Source of the DNA: a virus
Reading direction: 5' to 3' (one strand)
DNA length: 49,984 nucleotides
Virus record (IMG/VR): IMGVR_UViG_3300028610_000602
Coordinates: 1-49,984 of that record
Under the pieces are notes generated by a model, which did no database searches, had not been told where the DNA came from, and saw only the letters and a program-made list of their open reading frames with translations. The position numbers were made by a program, and so were the translations under genes. Position 1 is the first letter of the stretch, and every line of letters starts with the position of its first letter. Below, piece by piece: positions 23,875-31,856 of this stretch.

Positions 23875-23941
23875 CATTCTACAGGATCAAGCCGGTTTTT
23901 GGTAGGCTTATCGTAGGATTCATGCCCGGTAGATTACGGCT

Positions 23942-23959
23942 TTGACATTCCGGCGTCAA
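23942..23959 (+). promoter_or_regulatory. TTGACA box overlapping an inverted repeat
   Basis: TTGACA at 23942-23947 is a perfect -35, and TTGAC..GTCAA forms an inverted repeat with an 8-base spacer, as an operator would. The matching -10 is poor, so promoter activity is uncertain. It precedes the terminase operon. Confidence 0.4.
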
Positions 23960-23994
23960 TAGTAAAAACTGCGATCAGCGAAAAGAGAGAGCCC

Positions 23995-24351
23995 ATGCCC
24001 ACCGAAACCAAGAAAAACGACAGCGAAAAGCAGAAGTCGCAGCTAAATAACAGCTTTGTGCGGTTGCTGCGGGATGCCGTGAAGACATGCCCGGGCGCCA
24101 CGTGGACCGTCGAGCATTGGGGTGGCATCCGTGGCGAGCACCCCGAATGGACGCATCGATTCAGTCCCGTTGGATTCGTCGTCTGGGCTGAGACGGGATT
24201 CCAGCCGAGCCTTCGCGATGAAGTTGCGGCGATAGATGCTAAGCTGGGGCTCGACGTTGTCAGCTATGATATCGGCGAAGCCTGCGAGAATTTGGACGAG
24301 CCGGATGCTGGCAAGGCTACGTTGCGGTGTAAGATTCTGGCTTCGATTTGA
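23995..24351 (+). CDS. Hypothetical protein, first gene of the terminase operon
   Basis: 118 residues. Basic disordered N-terminus, then VRLLRDAVKTCPGATWTVE and a WGG..EHPEW motif. No family recognised. GAGAGAG lies before the ATG. Confidence 0.5.
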   Translation: MPTETKKNDSEKQKSQLNNSFVRLLRDAVKTCPGATWTVEHWGGIRGEHPEWTHRFSPVGFVVWAETGFQPSLRDEVAAIDAKLGLDVVSYDIGEACENLDEPDAGKATLRCKILASI

Positions 24352-24362
24352 AAGGGAAAACG

Positions 24363-24671
24363 ATGAGCAACAAATACCGCAAGAAACCAGTCGTTGTCGA
24401 AGCGTTCCAGATGATAAAAGAGCGTCGCGGCGATAATGTCGACTGGCCAGAGTGGCTAAACATAGCATGGAACGAAGAGTGCGGGACACCCGGCTCGGTA
24501 TGGGCGAGAAATTATCCGCAATCGGACGGCACCGACCTCCTGGCAATCGCGACGCTCGAAGGCGTGATGATCGTCGACTGGGACGACTGGATCATCCAGG
24601 GCGTTGCCGGCGAACTGTACCCATGCAAACCCGATATCTTCGCGAAAACTTACGAGCCCGTCGATGACTGA
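24363..24671 (+). CDS. Conserved phage protein (YRKKPVVVEAFQ family)
   Basis: 102 residues from the ATG at 24363. The start YRKKPVVVEAFQM and end DWIIQGVAGELYPCKPDIF are hallmarks of a very common phage protein of unknown function. Overlaps the following gene. Confidence 0.7.
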   Translation: MSNKYRKKPVVVEAFQMIKERRGDNVDWPEWLNIAWNEECGTPGSVWARNYPQSDGTDLLAIATLEGVMIVDWDDWIIQGVAGELYPCKPDIFAKTYEPVDD

Positions 24672-25092
24672 CCCCGACGACATGCTGCGCAACCTTGATC
24701 CGACCAGCCGGCATGATCTGCGGTTGCTGGGCACCGCGATCCGTGCGCTGGACGGTCAGAGCCAAACCGTCGCGGATTCGTTAGTATGGTTGGCAGGCGC
24801 AACCAAGGATGCGACGGTCAGGGCCGATGAGGGAAAGGAGCCCAACAAAAACACGCGACTGGCTATTCGTGGTTTAAGCGAAATCCGCCAATGGGTTAAG
24901 ATGGAGTTAGATCACCAAGAAAAGACTGGCCCCGGCGATATAATCGATGTCGAATCAGGCCCCTACGACGTTAGCAACGAAACGGCTCGCCTGCTTACGC
25001 GAATTGATGCCAAGCTTGACGACCTCACGGGAAAAGCAAGCGGCGAACAATCTGGCGGCGGTCCTAATGACAGCAGCAACGGGCACGCCTAG
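24664..25092 (+). CDS. Candidate small terminase subunit
   Basis: 142 residues, ATG at 24664. Helical, hydrophilic, with a Gly/Ser/Asn-rich tail. Its position directly before terL (26-base overlap) is that of terS genes, whose products recognise packaging sites. No diagnostic HTH is obvious, so the assignment rests on context. Confidence 0.4.
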   Translation: MTDPDDMLRNLDPTSRHDLRLLGTAIRALDGQSQTVADSLVWLAGATKDATVRADEGKEPNKNTRLAIRGLSEIRQWVKMELDHQEKTGPGDIIDVESGPYDVSNETARLLTRIDAKLDDLTGKASGEQSGGGPNDSSNGHA

Positions 25093-26536
25093 CTTCGCCG
25101 AGCCGGATGACGTCGAGCATTGGTGTCCGATAACGCCGAGTAAACGGCAGCGGCATTTTCTCGATTTGACTGATCGGCGTGAAGTATTCCTGGGCGGGGC
25201 AGCAGGTGGTGGCAAAAGTTTGGGAATCTTAATGGCCGCCTCGCAGTATCTCTCGTGGCCGAATTACAAAGCGATAATCTTCCGGCGAACATATACCGAC
25301 CTCGCCCAAGAAGACGCGATTATGGACGTCGCAAAACAGTGGTGGCAACACAAGCCTGGCATCTATTGGAATGAAGGGCAAAAGAAGTTTATCTTCCCCA
25401 GTGGTGCCGTCATTCGTTTTGCCTACATGGCGCATGAGGCGCACAAACGGCGTTACCAAGGCACGCAATATCACTTTGTGGCGTACGACGAACTGACGCA
25501 ATTTTCCGAAGGTCAATATACGTACCTGTTTTCCCGGCAACGTAAGCTCCGCGATGTCGGCATACCGATACGAATGCGGGCCACCAGCAATCCCGGCGGC
25601 GATGGCCACGAATGGGTCAAGAAACGTTTCATCACAAAAGAAGCCGAGGCTGATCTGCTAGCCGGCAAATACAAAATGAGCTACACGCTCGACAGTGGCC
25701 GAGTCTTCGTGCCATCGCGATTGGAGGATAACCCCGGGCTCGACATCGAAGATTACCGTCTGAGCCTCAGCAACCTTAACGATGTCGAACGTGCCCAACT
25801 CGAACAAGGCGACTGGACTGTATCGATTGCCGGCATCTTCCCACCCGACGCGATGCGATATTACCAACACGGTGGGGATCACATCTATCGGGCTATCGAC
25901 ATCGACGGCTCAACGCTGGCAGCCGTCGCCGAATCTGAGTGCTTTAGGTTGATGATGATCGATCCGGCTGGCACGGCTCGAGACCGCGACCGCGAAGAGA
26001 AAGGCAAGCCGCCAAGCTACTCGGCTATCGTCATCGTCGATATGTGCATGGAGCGCGGCATGGCGTTTCTCAGGCACGTTGAGCGTGTGCGTGTCGAGGC
26101 CCCGGACTTAATTACGCTAGCAAAGCGTGTCTACCGGGAGTATCAACCAGTGCTGGTTGGCTGTGAGAACACCGGCCTCGGCCTGCCGATATATCAAACG
26201 ATGCTACGTGAAATGCCACCCGGCGTAGTGATTCCGTTGGAGCCAGCGTCCAAGAAAGTGAAGCAATTAACAGAGCGAAGTGATAAGCTAAGCCGTTCAG
26301 TTCCACTACAGCAGTGGTATAAACAGAATCGCGTCTTTTTCCCGAGCCAGGCCACCAACGCCTGCCCGTGGTGGAGTGACTTTCGCGGAGAGCTATTGCA
26401 TTGGCGTGGCCTTAAAGACCAGACTTGTGACCAGATCGACGCGTTGGCCTACGCAATCATCTACGGCATGAGGTACGCCGACGAATTCGAGGTGGCCGAG
26501 ATTATCGATCCGGCGTCGATGCCTTCGATATTCTGA
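25067..26536 (+). CDS. terL: Terminase large subunit
   Basis: 489 residues from the ATG at 25067; the longer frame to 24947 would overlap the previous gene more. ATPase: Walker A GGAAGGGKS at 43-51, Walker B HFVAYDE with D141 and E142. Nuclease: MMIDPAGTARDRD, VGCENTGLG and DQIDALAYAI carry the RNase-H-like acidic residues. It packages DNA into the prohead and cuts concatemers. It lies far from the portal and capsid genes in this window. Confidence 0.93.
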   Translation: MTAATGTPSFAEPDDVEHWCPITPSKRQRHFLDLTDRREVFLGGAAGGGKSLGILMAASQYLSWPNYKAIIFRRTYTDLAQEDAIMDVAKQWWQHKPGIYWNEGQKKFIFPSGAVIRFAYMAHEAHKRRYQGTQYHFVAYDELTQFSEGQYTYLFSRQRKLRDVGIPIRMRATSNPGGDGHEWVKKRFITKEAEADLLAGKYKMSYTLDSGRVFVPSRLEDNPGLDIEDYRLSLSNLNDVERAQLEQGDWTVSIAGIFPPDAMRYYQHGGDHIYRAIDIDGSTLAAVAESECFRLMMIDPAGTARDRDREEKGKPPSYSAIVIVDMCMERGMAFLRHVERVRVEAPDLITLAKRVYREYQPVLVGCENTGLGLPIYQTMLREMPPGVVIPLEPASKKVKQLTERSDKLSRSVPLQQWYKQNRVFFPSQATNACPWWSDFRGELLHWRGLKDQTCDQIDALAYAIIYGMRYADEFEVAEIIDPASMPSIF

Positions 26537-26542
26537 GGCGCA

Positions 26543-26581
26543 GAAAAAGCCGAGCGGGAAACATCATGCGTCCCGCCCGGC
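26543..26581 (-). terminator. Hairpin with U-tract on the minus strand
   Basis: GCCGAGCGGGA and TCCCGCCCGGC pair over 11 positions (one mismatch) with an 11-base loop. The T-run lies on the minus-strand side (TTTTTC), so it would stop leftward transcription that would run antisense through terL. Confidence 0.55.
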
Positions 26582-26661
26582 ACTACAGGACGCCGAAATC
26601 CCTGGGCAAGGGACTCCGATAGAAGCCACCATACCCGACCCCACGGACAGGTAACAGACCA

Positions 26662-27012
26662 ATGCCCAAGAAACGCCGAGGCCGACCGCCGGGCTCGAAA
26701 ACGAAAAAGAAGCCGCCGCCCGAACCAGTACCGCCGCTGAAAATCCACAACCCCAATGGCGAAGCCAACGCCCGGGCATCGCAGCCGAACAGCCACAGCA
26801 GCCCGTATCGAGAATACTCGTTTGCTATCACTGAATCCCCAGAAGACCTTGTGATGCAAATTGCCCGCAAAGACGCGGTGGGCTTCCGAATGATGGAACT
26901 TATCGCCTTACCGCCTGAGTCTGAATCGTACCTGACGCGGACAATGGCGGTGTTCGTCCGGGAAATCAACGTCGCGGAGCGGCAGCGTGCCGCAAAGGCT
27001 AGGATCGCGTGA
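26662..27012 (+). CDS. AT-hook-like basic protein
   Basis: 116 residues. The N-terminus KKRRGRPPGSKTKKKPPPEP is a classical AT-hook, binding the minor groove of AT-rich DNA. The C-terminal 60 residues are helical. It lies downstream of terL and might assist packaging or bind phage DNA. Confidence 0.6.
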   Translation: MPKKRRGRPPGSKTKKKPPPEPVPPLKIHNPNGEANARASQPNSHSSPYREYSFAITESPEDLVMQIARKDAVGFRMMELIALPPESESYLTRTMAVFVREINVAERQRAAKARIA

Positions 27013-27266
27013 AGAAACGCAAGATTGCCTACGTTCGCTGGTGTGATGCTTCTTACCAGCGCGGCGAGATTACCAAAAGCGAAGTCGTCCCGCATATTGA
27101 ACTAGAAAGCGTCGGAATGTTGATCCGGCAGGACGCGGATACCGTATCAATCGGCCTGGATTACAACCCACTGGACAAGAGTTGGCGGTTTGTTCTGAAT
27201 ATCCCGCGCGCGAATATCGTCTCGATGATTGTGTTCAAGCGGCCAAAAGACGAGGACTCCACGTGA
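27009..27266 (+). CDS. Hypothetical phage protein
   Basis: 85 residues, GTG start overlapping the previous TGA. IAYVRWCDASYQRGE, SVGMLIRQDADTVSIGLDYNP and NIPRANIVSMIV show the same pattern as the protein at 27892, so they are probable paralogues of a small beta-rich phage family. Confidence 0.55.
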   Translation: MKKRKIAYVRWCDASYQRGEITKSEVVPHIELESVGMLIRQDADTVSIGLDYNPLDKSWRFVLNIPRANIVSMIVFKRPKDEDST

Positions 27267-27487
27267 GAGCCCCCCAGACGCCCGCTGAGCGATCCGCGCT
27301 CGATGCGTACATTCAGGCAGACGAAGACTACGGGGCCGCTGGTGACCGCAGAGAGGGGGCCAAACGGGCTCTTGTGCGTCTGCTCGACCTCGGCTGGCAT
27401 GAATGTGGTGATAAGCGGGTTTGCTTGCAACGGCACAGCAAGGCGGGCGGATCGCTGGTGTTTGCGGTGGTGGTGAAGGAAAAGTGA
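27263..27487 (+). CDS. Hypothetical protein
   Basis: 74 residues, GTG start overlapping the previous stop. Helix-rich with a C-terminal beta hairpin (GDKRVCLQRHSKAGGSLVF). Last gene before the terminase operon terminator. Confidence 0.5.
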   Translation: MRAPQTPAERSALDAYIQADEDYGAAGDRREGAKRALVRLLDLGWHECGDKRVCLQRHSKAGGSLVFAVVVKEK

Positions 27488-27562
27488 GACCGGGCGATTC
27501 CGCACGGTTTGCAGCCGCCCCCTAGTTTCGATACGATGCCAACACGCCCCGCATGGCGGATC

Positions 27563-27637
27563 GACGCCAGTATCTGTGCCGTTCGTCTCCCAACCCGGCT
27601 TGTCCCCGGTTGACTCTCGGCCTGCTGGCGTCTTTTT
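27563..27637 (+). terminator. Branched terminator after the terminase operon
   Basis: GACGCCAG (27563-27570) pairs with CTGGCGTC (27625-27632) and is followed by TTTTT. The enclosed region has an inner hairpin from CAACCCGG and CCGGTTG. This gives a multi-stem structure ending in a U-tract. Confidence 0.55.
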
Positions 27638-27659
27638 CACTCTAACGACCGAGAAACAC

Positions 27660-27956
27660 ATGAATACCGCAACTCTGGACATTTCTGAGGCCCAGAAAAA
27701 GCTCGCTAAAATCGACGAGCGACTCAGCCAGGATAGAGTGATCTGGGTCACGCGGCACAATAAGCGGGCTTTCGCGATCGTGGATGCCGATTTCTTGGAG
27801 TCAACCTTTGAGACCATGGAAATCTTGTCTGACCCAGATGCAAGCTCGATGCTTCGGAAAAGCCTGGAAGACATCCGATGTGGGCGCCTGCATGAGCACG
27901 AGGATGTCCGTGAAAACTCGCAAACAATGCCCGCTCGTGATGATCGAGTGGGTTGA
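27660..27956 (+). CDS. Phd/YefM-like antitoxin
   Basis: 98 residues. ATLDISEAQKKLAKIDERL, VIWVTRHNKRAFAIVDADFLE and a C-terminal arm RKSLEDIRCGRLHEHEDV match Phd/YefM antitoxins. No RelE/YoeB/Doc toxin follows, so it is an orphan, possibly neutralising a host toxin or acting as repressor. The weak leader CCGAGAAACAC precedes the ATG. Confidence 0.7.
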   Translation: MNTATLDISEAQKKLAKIDERLSQDRVIWVTRHNKRAFAIVDADFLESTFETMEILSDPDASSMLRKSLEDIRCGRLHEHEDVRENSQTMPARDDRVG

Positions 27957-28179
27957 TAGCGTTCAGCCTAAGCCGACGTGGGAGTTTCTCGAAGACGTTA
28001 GGAAGCCTAGAGCCGTGCATTGCGTCTCTGTGGGCTGGCTGGTTTCTGATGGCAAGAAGACCAAGAGCCTAGCGCCGAACATGGGCGCAATCAGTGGCTC
28101 GGATGATGTCCAAGTATCTGGGCTGATTACAATTCCGGCTTGTTCTGTGACGAGGATGAGGCGGCTGAAGGAACCATAG
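27892..28179 (+). CDS. Hypothetical phage protein, partner of the Phd-like gene
   Basis: About 95 residues; ATGs at 27892, 27904 and 27940 are all possible. VMIEWVDSVQPKPTWEFLED, CVSVGWLVSDGKK and SGLITIPACSVTRM match the family of the gene at 27009. It sits where a toxin would be but does not look like one. Confidence 0.55.
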   Translation: MSTRMSVKTRKQCPLVMIEWVDSVQPKPTWEFLEDVRKPRAVHCVSVGWLVSDGKKTKSLAPNMGAISGSDDVQVSGLITIPACSVTRMRRLKEP

Positions 28180-28281
28180 CCGATGCGCGACTGTAACCTA
28201 CTGCTTGCCAGCACATTAAGGCTTCGTGTGCCCGGTATTGTGGTGAGTTGCTTTGCGCCGGCATCTTTTCCAGGATTCGTC

Positions 28282-28310
28282 TTGCAATCCCCCCGGCGGG
28301 TCGGTAGAGT
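28282..28310 (+). promoter_or_regulatory. Possible promoter of the replication block
   Basis: TTGCAA (28282-28287), 17-base spacer, TAGAGT (28305-28310). TTGCAATCC is shared with the promoter at 8123. The -10 is weak. Confidence 0.35.
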
Positions 28311-28323
28311 TGGCCCCATGACA

Positions 28324-28389
28324 GCCAAGACGTCACTTGCCGAAAGAACCCACGCCGCGCCCGCCGCCTATCTGGCCTGACGTCTTGGC
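28324..28389 (+). promoter_or_regulatory. 12-bp inverted repeat in the replication-gene leader
   Basis: GCCAAGACGTCA (28324-28335) and TGACGTCTTGGC (28378-28389) are perfect complements separated by 42 bases. They are followed by GATTTTC and, 30 bases on, GATTTTTTGG. This could be an attenuator, a protein-binding site (each arm holds GACGTC) or part of an origin. The 264 bases from 28180 to 28443 hold no convincing gene. Confidence 0.5.
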
Positions 28390-28443
28390 GATTTTCTGGC
28401 CACGGTGGCGGCCGGCGATTTTTTGGAAAGCCACGGAACGGAT

Positions 28444-29313
28444 ATGGCGTCCCAATGGATCAAGGTGACCCACGAACTGCCCGAGAAGCCGGAAGTCTAT
28501 GAAATGGCTGAACTGCTCGATATCACCCCTGACGACGTCGTCGGAAAGCTGATTCGGCTCTGGAGTTGGTTCGACCGCCAAACTGAGAATGGTAACGCTC
28601 GTGGCGTTACTTTTGCGCTACTTGACCGTTACCTGAGCGCACCCGGTTTTGTTTCTGCCCTGGAGAAAGTGGGGTGGATTGAGAAGGTAAAAGGCAGTTG
28701 GCAGATTGTCCATTTCGAGCGGCACATATCGCAAAGTGCCAAAGACAGAGGACTTACGGCTCTCCGGGCACGGAAATCAAAGACCCGAAAAGGTAACGGT
28801 GCCAGCGTTACCCTCTCTTCATCTCTCTCTTCATCTCTCTCTTCATCTTCTCTTTCTTCTTTGAAGAAAGAATTGTCAGACGAGCAAGCGGCGATTCTGG
28901 ATGAGTGGTTGTTGAAGTGGCAGGCGGTTGGGTTGAAGCCCACAATCCGCAAGCCCCGCAACACCGAACTGGTCACAGCGTTCCTGGCTGCTTGGGCGGA
29001 CGATGTGAGGCGGGAATATCTCGTCGACCGCCGGGCTGAGGTTTTTGAAGCCATGACCGAGCACAAGGTCTGGATCAACGCCACGGGCTGGTTCGTGCTG
29101 CCGTCGCTGTTTGGACGAATCCGGGACGGGAATTGGTTCCAGAAACTGGTCGAGGCGTTTTGGCCGGAAATGATGAGCAACCGGCCCGCAAACTGGCGAG
29201 CGACCCGCCCACAGGCAGACTGGAAAAAAGAAGTCGGGCGGGCGATGCCTAGCCGGCAAGATACGGACGAACTGGGGCCGGACGATCAACTTCGATTGGA
29301 GGATTCGCGGTGA
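28444..29313 (+). CDS. Phage replication initiator-like protein
   Basis: 289 residues from the ATG at 28444. The N-terminal winged-helix part (ASQWIKVTHELPEKPEVYEM, ITPDDVVGKLIRLWSWFD, KVGWIEKVKGSWQIVHF) resembles phage replisome organiser/DnaT-like proteins. A Ser/Leu-rich linker encoded by CT repeats separates it from a helical C-terminal domain (LKKELSDEQAAILDEWLLKW). It would bind the origin and recruit a helicase loader. The start has ACGGAACGGAT right before the ATG instead of a good Shine-Dalgarno. Confidence 0.65.
   Translation: MASQWIKVTHELPEKPEVYEMAELLDITPDDVVGKLIRLWSWFDRQTENGNARGVTFALLDRYLSAPGFVSALEKVGWIEKVKGSWQIVHFERHISQSAKDRGLTALRARKSKTRKGNGASVTLSSSLSSSLSSSSLSSLKKELSDEQAAILDEWLLKWQAVGLKPTIRKPRNTELVTAFLAAWADDVRREYLVDRRAEVFEAMTEHKVWINATGWFVLPSLFGRIRDGNWFQKLVEAFWPEMMSNRPANWRATRPQADWKKEVGRAMPSRQDTDELGPDDQLRLEDSR
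28818..28848 (+). repeat. 12-bp CT-rich iterons in the replication gene
   Basis: TTCATCTCTCTC occurs twice and then partially (28842-28848), within a pyrimidine tract from 28811 to 28863 that ends in the palindromic TTCTTTGAAGAA. Origins in some phages lie inside the initiator gene as iterons next to skewed sequence, so this is an origin candidate. Confidence 0.5.
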
Positions 29314-29522
29314 GTACGAAAGAGAATTTGACGTGGGCAGGCGGCATGGCTACTGGCATAGGGGTGTGCTGTATTGCTGCCGTGATTATCTGGTGGGTGC
29401 ATTTACTTTCGTATGTTGCTGGGTATGACGCCGGGAGAAACAACCGTCCCGCATCAAGCATGTATACAGGTGATCCGCGCACCATTACAGAACAACCCAT
29501 AGTTGAGGGCGACGAACCATGA
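29310..29522 (+). CDS. Small membrane protein
   Basis: 70 residues, GTG start overlapping the previous TGA. Transmembrane helix GIGVCCIAAVIIWWVHLLSYV, then a polar tail. Function unknown. Confidence 0.5.
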   Translation: MSTKENLTWAGGMATGIGVCCIAAVIIWWVHLLSYVAGYDAGRNNRPASSMYTGDPRTITEQPIVEGDEP

Positions 29523-30136
29523 CCCGCGAAGACTTCAACCTCTGGCTTGGACTACACATCCAGACATTCCCGGATGTCAACACGTGGCTGGTGTCGTTTG
29601 AAAACGCCAAGGCCGGTGATCCGAGCACCAATGGCATTCTCTCCGTCTGGTCCAGCACGCTCAAAGACGCCGAATACGTCGACGTGGTCGCCGCGACAAA
29701 GCGGATGTCAAAAGACCTAACGCTGCGCCCACACACACCGCAAGACACTGCCGCATTCATTCTGACGGTCGCAATGAACGAACGTGGCAAACGGATCGCA
29801 CGCGAACGCGACGCCACTTACGACCAAGTAATGTTGCCGGGCACGGAGACGCGGCCGGAAGATTTCTACGGTCACCTGGATTGGGCGTTCACAAAAAACG
29901 GCAGGCCACGTCGGCTGCTGTGCTTCAAGTGTAAAGATCGCGGCCGGTTGATGGTCGTAAGAATGCGTGACGGCAAAGAGCACAAGAGTATAGCGGCGTG
30001 TACGTGCAAGCGTGGCGATGAAATCGCTAGCAATGGGACGGTCGGCTGCCAGTATCGGCCGGGGACGTTCGACGATGACGTGTTCGATATTTTCGGCAAC
30101 CCGTTTGATGGGTCGAAGCCAGAGGTGCCCGCGTGA
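29519..30136 (+). CDS. Putative helicase loader with zinc ribbon
   Basis: 205 residues. The N-terminal helical part (LGLHIQTFPDVNTWL, ILSVWSSTLKDAEYVDVVAA, TPQDTAAFILTVA) resembles the N-terminal domain of phage helicase loaders/inhibitors (G39P type). The C-terminal CFKCKDRG and CTCKRGD pairs give a zinc ribbon. It follows the initiator gene directly, as loaders do. It lacks an AAA+ domain. Confidence 0.45.
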   Translation: MTREDFNLWLGLHIQTFPDVNTWLVSFENAKAGDPSTNGILSVWSSTLKDAEYVDVVAATKRMSKDLTLRPHTPQDTAAFILTVAMNERGKRIARERDATYDQVMLPGTETRPEDFYGHLDWAFTKNGRPRRLLCFKCKDRGRLMVVRMRDGKEHKSIAACTCKRGDEIASNGTVGCQYRPGTFDDDVFDIFGNPFDGSKPEVPA

Positions 30137-30372
30137 TGTTTTATTACGATGAGTTCTCAGATTTCAGCGAAAACGAGTTTCTCGCAATGTCGCGACGTCT
30201 ACAACGGTCGGGGCCACTAACGGGCATGGTCACGATATCGACGCCGTCACTGCCACACGCATCGGCTCGGCATTTTGAAGAGTACATCATGCGGAGGGTT
30301 GATGCCCGCCGACCAACGAATGCGGCCCAGTGGCGTCGTCCGCAACAATTACTGCTGGAGGATAAGCGATGA
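30136..30372 (+). CDS. Hypothetical protein
   Basis: 78 residues; the ATG overlaps the previous TGA. N-terminus acidic and aromatic (FYYDEFSDFSENEF), then RRLQRSGPL shared with the protein at 15446, then a basic end. No family recognised. Confidence 0.45.
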   Translation: MFYYDEFSDFSENEFLAMSRRLQRSGPLTGMVTISTPSLPHASARHFEEYIMRRVDARRPTNAAQWRRPQQLLLEDKR

Positions 30373-30641
30373 GGCTGGCGTGTATAACATGCGACACCGA
30401 AGAAGCCGACGGCGTGAAGCGGCGGCCGAAGGGCTGGACCGACGTGGGCCCCGACCCGGTCCCGAAAGAACGCGCGGCGAAGTTGGTGGACATTCCGGCG
30501 TGCTCCTTGTTTCCTTGGCCGAAGGGTGCGCGGCTGGATGACGTGTTTTTATACGACGACGAGCCGGGGCACTGGTGGACGCATCTTGGCTACTGCCCAG
30601 AATGCAGCAGTGGGCAGCTTGATCTGGACCTAAGCGACTGA
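30369..30641 (+). CDS. Hypothetical zinc-binding protein
   Basis: 90 residues. CITCDTEEADG near the N-terminus and GYCPECSSG near the C-terminus form a split CxxC/CxxC zinc site. GAGGATAAGCG lies before the ATG. Function unknown. Confidence 0.55.
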   Translation: MRLACITCDTEEADGVKRRPKGWTDVGPDPVPKERAAKLVDIPACSLFPWPKGARLDDVFLYDDEPGHWWTHLGYCPECSSGQLDLDLSD

Positions 30642-30654
30642 GGAGGCGGGTGCG

Positions 30655-30906
30655 ATGACAACAGCAGCCGAAGCGATTGACAGACTTGGTGAAGCATTGA
30701 CGATCGTTCGGCAACAGCAGATCAAGATACGAACACTCCAAGGGTTGCTGGACGAAAGCATGGATACATCACGAGACGCCGTTGAAAAATTAGTAGCGGC
30801 CGCCAAACATATCGCCGAGCTAGAAGCTAATAAGACCACACCCCAGCAATCTACTGCGCCGGGCTGGATGTCACCACCAAACAAAAAGGGAGACGAAACA
30901 TATTGA
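30655..30906 (+). CDS. Coiled-coil protein
   Basis: 83 residues; GGAGGCGGGTGCG precedes the ATG. Most of it is one coiled coil (LTIVRQQQIKIRTLQGLLDE), with a Pro-rich tail. Function unknown. Confidence 0.5.
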   Translation: MTTAAEAIDRLGEALTIVRQQQIKIRTLQGLLDESMDTSRDAVEKLVAAAKHIAELEANKTTPQQSTAPGWMSPPNKKGDETY

Positions 30907-31364
30907 TTGAAGTAACAAGGCACGACAATGGCGAACTCGAACACATTAACACGACTGAAGTACGCCGTGTGTGCCAAGAGTCAGACAGTGAGTTTATATG
31001 GTGGCTCATCGTATTCGATGACGGGTGTGCTGTGAAAGTAAAAGACGATCACGTAAACGGGCAAAACCCATTGGAGCGCATCAAGGCAGCGCAGCAATGG
31101 GGCATCCGGGCTCTGATGGATTGCATCGACCACCTGACACTATCTCAGAACGAAGCGAACACACAGCAGCGTGAGTTGTGGGATCGATCGTACGAGCGAC
31201 AGGGCAAAGCGGAAGCTGATACCGAGCGTCGCCACGCGGAACACTTGGCTGTTCGTGCGGGGGACGCATCGATCGGCGACGCCATCGATCCGCTGGAAAC
31301 TCCAGAATCCCAAATAGCTTACTGGAAAAGTGCTGCCGACGAATGGGAAAAAGGGCCGTCTTAA
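30903..31364 (+). CDS. Hypothetical protein
   Basis: 153 residues, TTG start 9 bases after GGGAGA of the recurring leader. N-terminal beta part (FIWWLIVFDDGCAVKVKDDH), then a helical charged part. No family recognised. Confidence 0.5.
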   Translation: MIEVTRHDNGELEHINTTEVRRVCQESDSEFIWWLIVFDDGCAVKVKDDHVNGQNPLERIKAAQQWGIRALMDCIDHLTLSQNEANTQQRELWDRSYERQGKAEADTERRHAEHLAVRAGDASIGDAIDPLETPESQIAYWKSAADEWEKGPS

Positions 31365-31435
31365 TTAGGGCCAAACATGATGATTTGTTGGGAATTAAAA
31401 ATTGAGCCGAACACCAACGCAACGATGCGCTAGCG

Positions 31436-31654
31436 ATGCAAGGGGCAGCCGAAGTGCAAACGATCATCTATTACAGGGCGCTCAGTGAATTGGTTTGCCA
31501 TTCATTTTGCGTGCAAAACATTGAAGAGCTAAACAGCAAGCAACCATTGAGCCCGATATTAAAAGACACCCCATTCATCAGAGCGGTTGAACTAGTGCTG
31601 AGTGGCCATGGCACCCATATCGACGAACCCAAAACGGAAGGCGGTGAATCGTGA
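31436..31654 (+). CDS. Hypothetical protein
   Basis: 72 residues with no clear ribosome-binding site; helical (NIEELNSKQPLSPILKDTP). Its end overlaps the start of the next gene. Moderate chance of being real. Confidence 0.4.
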   Translation: MQGAAEVQTIIYYRALSELVCHSFCVQNIEELNSKQPLSPILKDTPFIRAVELVLSGHGTHIDEPKTEGGES

Positions 31655-31839
31655 ACGATAAACCACGCTGCCCGAAGTGCCAACGCTTTGGCATCCAGCA
31701 AGGCGAGGATTACTACTGCCGGACGTGCGGCATGTTCTTTGACACGGAGCCCGATGAGGGCGGTGATTATTCGCACAACCCCAGTGGCAGAATGGAAAGG
31801 CAAGAGCGGCGCCGTACTGTGCGACGCCGAACGCGATAA
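31651..31839 (+). CDS. Zinc-ribbon protein
   Basis: 62 residues, GTG start. CPKCQRFGIQQGEDYYCRTCG is a compact zinc ribbon, followed by a basic tail (RRRTVRRRTR). Likely nucleic-acid binding; a common small phage or mobile-element protein. Confidence 0.65.
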   Translation: MNDKPRCPKCQRFGIQQGEDYYCRTCGMFFDTEPDEGGDYSHNPSGRMERQERRRTVRRRTR

Positions 31840-31856
31840 CCAAAAGGAGAAACACG

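Noticed and set aside
28183-28380. 65-residue plus-strand frame before the replication gene
   Set aside because: No ribosome-binding site, atypical composition, and it covers the promoter-like and inverted-repeat elements.
30136-30372. FYYDEFSDFSENEF resembles the Walker B region of terminase (YDELTQFSEGQ)
   Set aside because: Only a short acidic stretch matches; there is no Walker A or nuclease part, and the rest is unrelated.
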